NCBI GenBank assembly: GCA_031422295.1
Contig: JANOQM010000095.1
Span: forward strand, 54,739-118,738
Source of the DNA: JANOMH01 sp031422295
GTDB taxonomy: Bacteria; Pseudomonadota; Alphaproteobacteria; Rhodobacterales; Rhodobacteraceae
Direction of reading: 5' to 3'
DNA length: 64,000 nucleotides
In this document: positions 17,298-25,606 of the stretch, piece by piece
How positions within the stretch are numbered: the stretch's first letter is position 1
Layout of the letters: each line of letters opens with the position of its first letter
The notes under the pieces: model-generated
The model's input: only the letters and a program-made list of their open reading frames with translations
What the model was told of the DNA's origin: nothing
Databases searched by the model: none
Position numbers and translations under genes: made by a program

Positions 17298-18353
17298 TTG
17301 GAAAACCGCGATGTCAGCAACCGCATCCCCGTTTCTTTTGTAACCGGGTTCCTCGGTAGCGGAAAAACCACGCTGCTCGCCGCTTTGCTTAAGCAGCCAG
17401 AAATGGCCGGGACCGCTATTGTGGTAAACGAGTTCGGTGCGATCGGGATTGACGATGTCGTCCTTGCTGAGGCAGCAGGAGATAATTCTGTCAAGCTGTT
17501 CGCCAATGGATGCATGTGTTGTGTGGTCGATGATGAATTGTCGGTCACGTTGCTGAAGTTGACGCATCGCACCGATCCCCGCCCCACCCGTATTGTTATT
17601 GAGACAACAGGGCTGGCTGAACCCACCGCCATCTTGCATAAGATCATGGCTGATCCCCGAATGCGAGGTCAGGTGCGATTAGATGCGGTGATTGCCACGG
17701 TAGATGCCATCAATGGCCTGCAGACCCTAAGTGACCACCCAGTCGCACGCAGGCAGGCTGCGATGGCTGACCGCAGAATTATCACTAAGGCAGACATGGT
17801 TGATTCGAAAACTGTCGAAAATCTTGAGGCCGCTTTGCGTGCCCTGAATGCCGGCGCTGATCTTTGTAGGGTTACGTGTGGTGCCATTTCGGCCAAAAAA
17901 CTCTTTGGGATTTCACTGATTAATCGTGAAACAGGCAAAGCTGATCTTAATCGGTGGTTGAACCCTGCGGCTCACCGGATCCTTGATGCGCAAACGCTTA
18001 ATGAACATGCGCTAGGGGACTCGCATGTGCATTTCAGCGGTGGTCACGGCGGTGGGATGGGTACCTGGCTAATTGAACGAGAGCGGCCCATTGATTGGGT
18101 TCTTTTTTCGCGACTCGCTGGAGAAATCGTCAAACAATACGGTGACTTGTTATTGCGCCTGAAAGGGGTTGTTTGGACCCGTGACGACGAGCGACCGCTG
18201 GTCATCCATGGCGTTCAACGGATATTTCATGCTCCTATGCGCCTCAATAAGTGGCCAGGTTCACCCGGCACAGCTCTGGTCGCTATCGGCAGCGACGGCG
18301 CCGGACGCGCAGTTGAGTTACTCAGGCAGGCGCTGGAGAAATCCGAAGCTTAG
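17298..18353 (+). CDS. CobW/COG0523-family GTP-binding metallochaperone
   Basis: A 351-aa G3E GTPase: Walker A GFLGSGKTT, the VVNEFGAIGID switch, the metal-binding GCMCC motif (CxCC), and NKxD-like ITKADMV, followed by a CobW C-terminal domain and a histidine-containing HVHFSGGHGGGMG segment. No ATG is suitably placed; the TTG at 17298 has GGAG six bases upstream, and another TTG at 17286 is possible. Family members insert zinc or other metals into client enzymes. Being next to the amidohydrolase suggests that enzyme is the client. No Zur-like site was recognised. Confidence 0.88.
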   Translation: MENRDVSNRIPVSFVTGFLGSGKTTLLAALLKQPEMAGTAIVVNEFGAIGIDDVVLAEAAGDNSVKLFANGCMCCVVDDELSVTLLKLTHRTDPRPTRIVIETTGLAEPTAILHKIMADPRMRGQVRLDAVIATVDAINGLQTLSDHPVARRQAAMADRRIITKADMVDSKTVENLEAALRALNAGADLCRVTCGAISAKKLFGISLINRETGKADLNRWLNPAAHRILDAQTLNEHALGDSHVHFSGGHGGGMGTWLIERERPIDWVLFSRLAGEIVKQYGDLLLRLKGVVWTRDDERPLVIHGVQRIFHAPMRLNKWPGSPGTALVAIGSDGAGRAVELLRQALEKSEA

Positions 18354-18446
18354 AGCGTATCATATTCATTTATAAACGTTACAATGTGTAAATTTTCTTT
18401 GAACCCGACTCAAAAATTTGTTTCTTTTAATTATTGCATTGAATAC

Positions 18447-18518
18447 TCAGATGAAGCGCATTGCGCTATACGGCACGGCGGAAATCTCGCGCAGTCCCGT
18501 ATAGCCAACCACGTTCAC
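18447..18518 (-). pseudogene. Possible scar of a dihydrolipoamide acyltransferase (E2) catalytic domain
   Basis: Directly after the lipoyl gene, in another frame, the sequence reads GYTGLREISAVPYSAMRFI before a stop. E2 catalytic domains begin with a REVxPxSGMRRxIA-like segment, so this looks like the first residues of a lost E2 core. It is short, and the resemblance is from memory, so treat it as a hint. Confidence 0.35.
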
Positions 18519-18790
18519 TGTGCCCGCGCGAAAATCTCTGCCGCTTCCTCTCTGGTGATGGCGATGATCGCGATAACGTCCCCCAAGGGGATAGGTTTGC
18601 CAATTTTTTGGGTCACCCAAGCCAAAATACCGTCATGACCCGCCTCAACTTCCAATGTTGCTTTATCGGTTTCAACCTCAAACAGCGTGTCCCCCGCCCT
18701 AACACTTTCCTGAAGCTGTTTATGCCAGCTGACAATGATGCCAGTATCCTGATTCATGCCCAGTGCTGGCATGATGATTTCATAGGCCAT
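18515..18790 (-). CDS. Stand-alone lipoyl-domain protein (E2 N-terminal part)
   Basis: A 91-aa protein that is a single biotinyl/lipoyl domain: MAYEIIMPALGM at the start and VETDKATLEVEA with the lipoylation lysine K43. There is no peripheral-subunit-binding domain and no acyltransferase domain, both normally present in a 400-aa or larger E2. It follows E1 beta by 3 bp, so it belongs to the dehydrogenase operon. It may be a genuine small carrier served by an E2 elsewhere, or the 5' part of a truncated E2; the apparent scar just downstream favours truncation. Confidence 0.85.
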   Translation of the reverse strand: MAYEIIMPALGMNQDTGIIVSWHKQLQESVRAGDTLFEVETDKATLEVEAGHDGILAWVTQKIGKPIPLGDVIAIIAITREEAAEIFARAQ

Positions 18791-18793
18791 CGA

Positions 18794-19774
18794 TTACGCT
18801 CCTTTGAGTACCGCATGCGCGACTTCAACTAGTTTCTTGGCGGTTGGCACGGTTAGGTCTTCCAAAACTGGAGAATATGGAACTGGAACATCCATTGCGC
18901 CAAGGCGTTGAACCGGTGCTTTCAAGTTGTAAAAAGCTTTTAGAGAAATGCGGGCAGCGATCTCTGCCGTTACTCCAAAGTTTTGATGACCTTCATCGAT
19001 CACTATCGCACGGCCGGTTTTCTTGACAGAGTTGACAATGGTATCTTCGTCCAAGGGCACCAGAGTACGTGGGTCGACGATTTCGACATCGATCCCATCA
19101 GCCATCAACAATTCCGCTGCCTGTTTTGCGACCTGTACCATAGAGCTGGTAGCAACAAATGTAATATCACGTCCCGCCCGAACGATGTTCGCCACGCCGA
19201 ACGGAATAAGATATTCCTCCTCAGGCACTGGCGTCTTTTCCTGGTACATCAGTTTATCTTCAAAAATGACGACGGGGTTATTGTCACGGATTGCTGTCTT
19301 TAGCAGGCCCTTGGCCTCGTATGCGCTGGAGGGCATCGCCACCTTCAATCCTGGAATGTGGCACATCCAGACGTGCAGGCTTTGGCTATGTTGGGCAGCC
19401 GAGCGCCGTGTCGCGCCCATATTCGTACGCAGCACCATCGGTACAGTCAATTTCCCGCCGGACATATAATGAATTTTCGCTGCTTGATTGACCAACTGGT
19501 CCATAACAAGGGTCAAAAAATCGCCAAACATCAGATCTACAATCGGACGAAGTCCAGTCATGGCTGCCCCAACCGCAATACCAGCAAAACCCGCTTCTGA
19601 AATTGGTGTATCCAGCACTCGGTCTGTGCCAAATTCGTCGACAAGTCCAGAAAGTACCTTAAACGCCGTTCCGGCTTCGGCCACATCCTCACCCAAGATA
19701 AAGACTGTTGGGTCGCGACGCATTTCCTCAGAGATTGCCTCTTTGACCGCTTGGGCTAGCGATATCTCACGCAT
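18794..19774 (-). CDS. 2-oxoacid/acetoin dehydrogenase E1 component, beta subunit
   Basis: A 326-aa transketolase-type beta subunit. Key segments are ILGEDVAEAGTAFKV, DTPISEAGFAGIAVGAAMTGLRPIVD and IVIDEGHQNFGV. The start at 19774 has AGGAGGAAGTCCG immediately upstream and gives the standard MREISLAQAVKEA opening. It forms the alpha2beta2 thiamin-diphosphate enzyme with the alpha subunit encoded next to it. The subtype is closest to acetoin or branched-chain dehydrogenases. A second, broken copy lies at 30729-31046. Confidence 0.94.
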   Translation of the reverse strand: MREISLAQAVKEAISEEMRRDPTVFILGEDVAEAGTAFKVLSGLVDEFGTDRVLDTPISEAGFAGIAVGAAMTGLRPIVDLMFGDFLTLVMDQLVNQAAKIHYMSGGKLTVPMVLRTNMGATRRSAAQHSQSLHVWMCHIPGLKVAMPSSAYEAKGLLKTAIRDNNPVVIFEDKLMYQEKTPVPEEEYLIPFGVANIVRAGRDITFVATSSMVQVAKQAAELLMADGIDVEIVDPRTLVPLDEDTIVNSVKKTGRAIVIDEGHQNFGVTAEIAARISLKAFYNLKAPVQRLGAMDVPVPYSPVLEDLTVPTAKKLVEVAHAVLKGA

Positions 19775-19811
19775 CGGACTTCCTCCTGCTAAGTTAGTCA
19801 ACTTTATTATA

Positions 19812-20795
19812 TTAGCTATCCACGAAGACGTGTTGGGTCACTTCACTTTGATCCGGATAATTTGCCTGCAAGGCATATTCGACAGCCGCTTCTGCCTCGG
19901 CCAGAACCTGTCCGTCGATCACCGCCAGCTCATTCTTATCAGCAACCTGCTTTTGAACCAACCACAGGCCAAAATTCTTGATGGGATCGCGGTTTTCTCG
20001 CCATTCCTGCTCTTCTTCTTTGGTGCGATAAAAGGTGCGGTTGATATCGCCAATGTGATGACCGTGGAATCGATAGGTGTTCATGACAACAAAGAATGGT
20101 CCTTCGCCTGCGCGCAAACGCCCCACCAGTCTCTGTGCCAAGGCGTTCACCTCCAGGACATCTTGACCGTCCACCTCAAATGTCTCGAGACCAAATGCGC
20201 TTGCTCTCGCGCGAATGTCGCCAGCTGCCATCTCGGATACTTTCGTATATTCACCGTACTGATTATTCTCACAGGCATAGATTATCGGCAGTTTCCACAA
20301 CGCCGCCATATTAACTACTTCGTAAAATAATCCCTGACCCAGCGCCCCGTCGCCGAAAAAACAAACGGTTACCGCTTTGGACCCAAGGCATTTTGCCGAC
20401 AGGGCGGCGCCCGTCGCAATTCCAAAGCTGCCGCCGACGATAGCATTCGCTCCTAAATTTCCATTCGCCTGGTCGGCAATATGCATCGAGCCACCCTTGC
20501 CGCGACAATATCCCTCAGCCTTGCCAAGAAGTTCACAAAACATCGTCTGTAGATTAGCGCCTTTGGCAACACAGTGACCATGCCCACGATGTGTACTCGT
20601 AATATAATCGGTCTTCTCCAGAGCCTCGCAAATGCCGACGGCCACAGCCTCTTGGCCTGAGTAAAGATGCGACAAGCCCTGCATTTTTGCCGATAGGTAA
20701 AGCTTATTGGCATGATCTTCAAATGTACGAATACGCGCCATCTGTCGATAAATTCGCATATAGGTTTTAGTATTCGAATTTAGTAACGTATTCAT
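19812..20795 (-). CDS. 2-oxoacid/acetoin dehydrogenase E1 component, alpha subunit
   Basis: A 327-aa thiamin-diphosphate-binding subunit. The ThDP motif starts at FFGDGALGQGLFYE and ends at ACENNQYG; STHRGHGHCVAKGA and CRGKGGSMHIAD are typical of AcoA-like E1 alpha. I prefer the ATG at 20795, with GAAGG nine bases upstream, over the in-frame GTG at 20801. First gene of an operon with E1 beta and the lipoyl protein; no E3 is present. The substrate may be a 2-oxoacid or diketone-like product of the pathway in this block. Confidence 0.94.
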   Translation of the reverse strand: MNTLLNSNTKTYMRIYRQMARIRTFEDHANKLYLSAKMQGLSHLYSGQEAVAVGICEALEKTDYITSTHRGHGHCVAKGANLQTMFCELLGKAEGYCRGKGGSMHIADQANGNLGANAIVGGSFGIATGAALSAKCLGSKAVTVCFFGDGALGQGLFYEVVNMAALWKLPIIYACENNQYGEYTKVSEMAAGDIRARASAFGLETFEVDGQDVLEVNALAQRLVGRLRAGEGPFFVVMNTYRFHGHHIGDINRTFYRTKEEEQEWRENRDPIKNFGLWLVQKQVADKNELAVIDGQVLAEAEAAVEYALQANYPDQSEVTQHVFVDS

Positions 20796-20924
20796 TTTCA
20801 CATGCCTTCATTTGTACGATCGACTGGCACCCGCTGGCAAACACGACCAAACTCCGGCAACCTACCGAAATAGGGCGCACGGACTGTATACCAGATAGCC
20901 GGCGTCTATGCTACGAAACGAATA

Positions 20925-23261
20925 TTATCTCCGGTTATCTTGTTTCTTGAGTTCAGCCAGGATCTTTTCGGGCGTGATCGGCAGCTCTTTGATGCGGATC
21001 CCGACCGCGTCAAAAAGCGCATTGGCGAAAGCCGCCCCTACGGTTGAGGTGACGATCTGCGTAATACCTTTAATACCAAATACTCCGGCCGGATCAGCTG
21101 TCTCAACCAGGATTGAGTCCATCTCGGGCATATCAACCGTCGTCAGCAGCTTATAGTCGACGAGGTTCTGATAATACGGCTGACCAATATTGCTGTACGA
21201 CAGCCCGGGTTCAACCGTGGCCAGACCGAGGCCGTGGAAAACATCGCCCTCAATTTGTCCTTCGGCAATATTGGGGTTGATGGCCCTGCCGCAATCAACC
21301 GCCGATGCTATCTTGCCAATCTTAAACTGCCCGGTTTCGATATCAACCGAAATGTCCATTGCGACCGCACAGAACGGATAAGCTATCGAACCTCCAGGAG
21401 ACTGATGATAGCCATTTTCATCAGCCAAGTGGGTGGCCGGGTCGTAGATACCAGTGCCGAGTATGGCGAGGCCCAGATCGTCATAGATATGGGTTGCGAC
21501 CTCTGACAGCGACACAAAAATATTCCGGTTCGTTTTTGAGACAATATTTTGATCCTCAATAACTAGATCATCCGCCAGAATATCCATCATTTTGGCCGCT
21601 GCCTGAAAGAGCTGTCGGGTTACCTCAACCGCGGCCATGCTGATCGCTTTGGCCGAGGTAATGGCACCGCGACTGGCGTACATGCCCGTGTCATAGGCTG
21701 CATCATCAGTGGACCCAGATTGAATTTTTACTTTTTCGATCGGTAGACCCAATGCTTCAGCGGCAACCTGGCCCATGGTCGTGTCGTAGCCTGCACCAAT
21801 CTCAGATCCGCCAACGCTCACATGAATACTGGCATCTTGGTTCATCTTGATTGTCGCGACTGACACGTCTGAATTATTGTAATATGCACCTCGCCAGCCA
21901 CTTTCCCCGAATCCGATCGCTAATCCGCGACCAAATCCGTTAGGCTTACTATCGTCCCATCCAACAGATGTTGTCGCTTTCTTTATGCATTCAGTAAGGC
22001 CACATGCGGATAGCAGACTGCCAGCAATAGTGAGGTCGCCCGTCTGGTTCGCGTTGCTGAGCCTGAATTCAACCGGATCAAGACCAAGTTGGTTTGCAAT
22101 CATGTCAATTTGAGATTCAAGCGCAAATCCCAATTGAGGGCCACCGTAACCACGATACGCACCTGCGACAGCGGTGTTTGTCAGGACGCCAAAGCCATCG
22201 AATTTAAAATTCTCGATCCGATAATAGTTAGCCGCTTTCCAACCAAGCGACCCTAGGACCGCACCCGTCTGTGTCGTGTAAGCTCCGCCATTAAGTATCG
22301 CCGATACGTGACGGGTCGTGATCTTGCCGTCTTTCACACCAGTCTTAACAGTGACGACTGAGGGATGCCGAGTCACCGATGCATAGAATTCCTCCTGACG
22401 CGACAACAAAAGTTTGACTGGCTTACCAGCCTTTTTTGAAAGGTAGCAGGCGATCACATCAATTGGCGAGAGGTCAGTCCGCGATCCAAAAGCACCGCCA
22501 ACACCAACTCGATTCACCCGCACATGGCTTAGCGGCAATCCAACCGCGTCGGCCAGATAACGTTTTATCGTGTGTGGTGATTGCGTCGATGTCCAGACTG
22601 ACAGCGTGCTATCGCTTTTCCAGTCCGCAACACACCCGTGAACCTCCATGCAAACATGGCACTGACGTTGTGTTTCAAACGTATCTTCGAAAATGTGATC
22701 CGCCTGCGCAAAGCCCTTGTCAGTGTCGCCATATTCAATGTGCTTTTCGACCGCGATATTAGAGCCCAATTCCTCGTGCAGAGCAATGGCGCCTTCTTTC
22801 ATGGCCTCGCGCGGTTCAAAGAAAAACGGTAGTGGCTCATATTCGACTTTGATCAATTTCAAGGCTTTTTCTGCCGTCTCTTCGTCCCTCGCAGCGACGG
22901 CTGCAACCTCATCGCCACAATACCGCGCACGATCCTTACAAAGGGCGTACTGGTCCTGCAAAGTTGGCATGCCAATTTTGTATGGCAGTATATCTTTGAA
23001 CGTAATAACTGCTTTGACGCCAGTCAGCCGTTCGGCCGCTGCGGCGTCGATGCTGATAATCCGGGCATGCGCATGAGGGCTTCTTAGGATTTTCCCCCAC
23101 AAAGCTCCCGGAGGGTTGATATCCTCCATGTACAGTTCCAGCCCGGTGACCTTTCGATCTGCATCTACGCGCTTGGCACGTGTACCGATGATCCGCAGCT
23201 TGGTTGCAGATACCTCGTCCTCAGTTGGAAACTTTGCAGTTATCGTTTCAGATTCATCCAT
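20925..23261 (-). CDS. Xanthine-dehydrogenase-family molybdopterin-binding subunit (CoxL-like) with an altered catalytic motif
   Basis: A 778-aa large subunit of a molybdenum hydroxylase: VDADRKVTGLELYMEDI and LRSPHAHARI at the N-terminus, VGVGGAFGSR and GAYRGYGGPQLGFALE around the molybdenum site, and IEGDVFHGLGLATVE later. The segment AYRGYGGP is not the AYRCSFR loop of CO dehydrogenase. Near the C-terminus the family's KGxGE motif, whose Glu is the catalytic base, reads KGITQ, with Gln735 at the Glu position. It overlaps the FeS-subunit gene by 8 bp. Such trimeric enzymes hydroxylate N-heterocycles or dehydroxylate CoA thioesters; the substrate here is unknown. Confidence 0.93.
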   Translation of the reverse strand: MDESETITAKFPTEDEVSATKLRIIGTRAKRVDADRKVTGLELYMEDINPPGALWGKILRSPHAHARIISIDAAAAERLTGVKAVITFKDILPYKIGMPTLQDQYALCKDRARYCGDEVAAVAARDEETAEKALKLIKVEYEPLPFFFEPREAMKEGAIALHEELGSNIAVEKHIEYGDTDKGFAQADHIFEDTFETQRQCHVCMEVHGCVADWKSDSTLSVWTSTQSPHTIKRYLADAVGLPLSHVRVNRVGVGGAFGSRTDLSPIDVIACYLSKKAGKPVKLLLSRQEEFYASVTRHPSVVTVKTGVKDGKITTRHVSAILNGGAYTTQTGAVLGSLGWKAANYYRIENFKFDGFGVLTNTAVAGAYRGYGGPQLGFALESQIDMIANQLGLDPVEFRLSNANQTGDLTIAGSLLSACGLTECIKKATTSVGWDDSKPNGFGRGLAIGFGESGWRGAYYNNSDVSVATIKMNQDASIHVSVGGSEIGAGYDTTMGQVAAEALGLPIEKVKIQSGSTDDAAYDTGMYASRGAITSAKAISMAAVEVTRQLFQAAAKMMDILADDLVIEDQNIVSKTNRNIFVSLSEVATHIYDDLGLAILGTGIYDPATHLADENGYHQSPGGSIAYPFCAVAMDISVDIETGQFKIGKIASAVDCGRAINPNIAEGQIEGDVFHGLGLATVEPGLSYSNIGQPYYQNLVDYKLLTTVDMPEMDSILVETADPAGVFGIKGITQIVTSTVGAAFANALFDAVGIRIKELPITPEKILAELKKQDNRR

Positions 23262-23772
23262 CAGCTTTGTCCGCCTTCAATTTTTTTGCAGCGCCGAGGG
23301 CAGCGTCAACTATCTTGCGGTAACCTGTGCAACGGCAAAGGTTACCCCGTAGGTAATGCCTGATCTCAGCCTCCGAAGGATCGGGGTTTTCTTCAAGCAA
23401 TGACTTAATGGACATAATCATTCCTGGCGTACAAAATCCACATTGCACGGCTCCGTGTTCGATGAAACTTTCCTGAATAGGATGCAGGTTACCACCTGCG
23501 TAAAGGCCCTCTATCGTTGCCACCACTGCTCCATCCAGTTCCGATGCGAGCGTCAGGCACGATAGCACAGATCGGCCATTGACTTGAACGGTACAAGCGC
23601 AACAGTCCCCTGTCCCGCACCCGTATTTGGTGCCAGTCAATTGCAGGTTATTACGCAAGATGCCAAGCAACATATCATTTGGGAAAACCAACAGCGCGTG
23701 GCCGTCGCCGTTTACAGTTAGGCATATGGCTTGGCTTGTACCGACTTCATGCACGTTTAGTTCAATAGTCAT
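23254..23772 (-). CDS. Xanthine-dehydrogenase-family [2Fe-2S] subunit (CoxS-like)
   Basis: A 172-aa iron-sulfur subunit with both clusters: the plant-ferredoxin-type site in YGCGTGDCCACTVQVNG followed by a further Cys in LSC, and the alpha-helical site QCGFCTPGM ... NLCRCTGY. The first site has an extra Cys (GDCCACT where GxCGACT is usual). It carries electrons from the molybdenum centre to the FAD subunit. It overlaps the FAD-subunit gene by 4 bp (ATGA), showing coupling. Confidence 0.95.
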   Translation of the reverse strand: MTIELNVHEVGTSQAICLTVNGDGHALLVFPNDMLLGILRNNLQLTGTKYGCGTGDCCACTVQVNGRSVLSCLTLASELDGAVVATIEGLYAGGNLHPIQESFIEHGAVQCGFCTPGMIMSIKSLLEENPDPSEAEIRHYLRGNLCRCTGYRKIVDAALGAAKKLKADKADG

Positions 23773-24650
23773 TGCGCATTCCCCCTAGTTAGAGCCAAGG
23801 CAATGGCCCGCTTGACTGCGACTCGGGTGATTGCAATCCTATAATCTGCAGTTGATCGAAGATCAGAGATCGGACTTACTGCGCCTTGTGCAATTATAGC
23901 TGCTTCGCCGATGACGGCGTCGGACACATCTTTGTTTTCAAGGAATACTTCTGCCGCGGGCACTCTGATCGGGGTCGGCGCAACGGATCCCAGGGCGATC
24001 CGGACATCCCTGAATCTTCCGTCAGTGACATTCAGCATCACCGCAGCAGACACTTTGGCTAAATCTTCTGCTGTTCGCGTGAAGCGGACAAATCCCGAAG
24101 TATACTGGTTTGCTTGTCCCGGGGCGGTGATCGCCACAGCAATTTCGTCGCGTCTAATCTGGCACTTGCGTGGGCCGGTGAAAAACTCTGAAATCTTCAC
24201 ATGTCGTTGTCCCGCCAAAGATCGCAATACAACTTCAGCGTTCATGGCCAACAAACAAGGTAGAAAGTCACCAGCAGGCGAGGCGTTGCAGACATTACCA
24301 CCCAGCGTACCCATGTTCATTATCTGAATGTTGGCGAAGTCACGGGCCGCATCGACCATCAATGGAAAGCGCTGTTTCATGATCGGCGAGTCGAGGATTG
24401 TGCGAACCAATGTCAGAGAGCCGATACTCAGGCCGTCTTCGGGGGTGTAGGTGATGAAGTCTAACTCTGACAAACGGCCAATCTTAATCAGCGTTTCGGC
24501 ACCCTTTTCAGTGCATTTCATTTCAACTAGTATATCGGTGCCACCAGCAAGGATACTAACCTTTTCCTGACGCTCGCCAAGAATGCGAATGGCTTCATCC
24601 ACTGTTGAAGGGACAATCAATCTGAATTCCGGAAGCACTCTCGTTGACAT
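23769..24650 (-). CDS. Xanthine-dehydrogenase-family FAD-binding subunit (CoxM-like)
   Basis: A 293-aa FAD subunit: ILAGGTDILVEMK and NMGTLGGNVCNASPAGDFLPCLLAM are the two FAD-pyrophosphate-binding segments, followed by the CODH FAD C-terminal domain. There is no 4Fe-4S insertion like that of 4-hydroxybenzoyl-CoA reductase. It is the first gene of the hydroxylase operon in the order FAD, FeS, Mo subunit. No dedicated Mo-cofactor sulfuration gene is visible nearby. Confidence 0.95.
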   Translation of the reverse strand: MSTRVLPEFRLIVPSTVDEAIRILGERQEKVSILAGGTDILVEMKCTEKGAETLIKIGRLSELDFITYTPEDGLSIGSLTLVRTILDSPIMKQRFPLMVDAARDFANIQIMNMGTLGGNVCNASPAGDFLPCLLAMNAEVVLRSLAGQRHVKISEFFTGPRKCQIRRDEIAVAITAPGQANQYTSGFVRFTRTAEDLAKVSAAVMLNVTDGRFRDVRIALGSVAPTPIRVPAAEVFLENKDVSDAVIGEAAIIAQGAVSPISDLRSTADYRIAITRVAVKRAIALALTRGNAQ

Positions 24651-24805
24651 CTATTGATCCAAGAATTGATTTGATTTTCCATCTGCGGCTGCAAAAATTG
24701 GTTCGGTCCGTAGCTGGTTTTGACATCGGTCTGGACGAGTAGTATTGTATCCTTTGGCCAGCCTCGAACAGAAAGGTCGAACTCCCGGTTGGTTGAGTCT
24801 TCTAT

Positions 24806-25582
24806 CTATTGGCATGCCGTAACCCCGCCATCAGCAAACACGATCTGACCGGTAATAAAATCAGACGCTGGCGCACTAAGGTAAATAGCCAGTCCTGCCA
24901 AATCCGACGGTTCAGCGATACGGCCCATTGGTATCCGGGCAATCAATGGGTTGTAGAATGCCGGATCTTCAAGATACGGACGAACCAGCTCGGTACGGGT
25001 GAATGTCGGCGCAATTCCATTCACGCAAATGTTGTGCTTGGCCCATTCACTTGCCAACTGCTTGACCATCATGTTCATACCGCCCTTGCTAGAGCAGTAG
25101 CCAATAAACCCACGACGGATGCCAAGCGCACTGCGTACAGATGTCACGTGAATGTGCTTGCCGCCGACACCCGCTATTTGGTGTTTCGCGACGGCCTGTG
25201 ACAGGAAAAACGCCGATTTCAGATTTACAGCGAAAATATGGTCCCAGTCTTGTTCTGTGTAGTCCTCGGCAGGGGCTTCGATCTGAGTGCCGACGCAGTT
25301 TACCAGGATATCAACACTGCCGTGATGCGCGACCATTTCGTTGACGAAACTCCCAACGTTTTTGGTGTCGAGTAGGTCCAGTCCGGAACCAAAAGCCTTT
25401 CCGCCCGCCGCGACAATGCCAGCCGCGACAGTGTTTGCCTTGTCTGCGGTCCGGCCACAGACGACAACTGTTGCGCCAAAGCTGGCGAGGCCCTCGCTGA
25501 TCGCTTTGCCGATGTCACCGCCGCCGCCAGCAACCAGCGCAATTTTGCCGTCTAAATTGAATAGAGTCCGATATTTGTCCAT
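24806..25582 (-). CDS. SDR-family NAD(P)-dependent oxidoreductase
   Basis: A 258-aa classical short-chain dehydrogenase. The cofactor loop is VAGGGGDIGKAI (first Gly pair changed from the usual TGxxxGIG), NCVG is the NNAG-like motif, the catalytic Ser is in HVTSVRS and YCSSK is the YxxxK pair. The C-terminus SDFITGQIVFADGGVTACQ is typical. Close relatives include gluconate 5-dehydrogenase-like enzymes. It lies between the molybdenum hydroxylase and the metallo-hydrolase genes, probably oxidising a pathway alcohol. Confidence 0.93.
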   Translation of the reverse strand: MDKYRTLFNLDGKIALVAGGGGDIGKAISEGLASFGATVVVCGRTADKANTVAAGIVAAGGKAFGSGLDLLDTKNVGSFVNEMVAHHGSVDILVNCVGTQIEAPAEDYTEQDWDHIFAVNLKSAFFLSQAVAKHQIAGVGGKHIHVTSVRSALGIRRGFIGYCSSKGGMNMMVKQLASEWAKHNICVNGIAPTFTRTELVRPYLEDPAFYNPLIARIPMGRIAEPSDLAGLAIYLSAPASDFITGQIVFADGGVTACQ

Positions 25583-25606
25583 TCGTGTGACGCCTCCATC
25601 AGTAAT

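Noticed and set aside
20812..20817. TTGTAC upstream of the E1 alpha gene as a fourth operator copy
   Set aside because: The opposite arm does not match GTACAA, so it is only a half site and may be chance.
20925..24650. Carbon monoxide dehydrogenase (coxLMS)
   Set aside because: The three-subunit layout fits, but the AYRCSFR active-site loop of true CO dehydrogenase is absent (AYRGYGGP instead).
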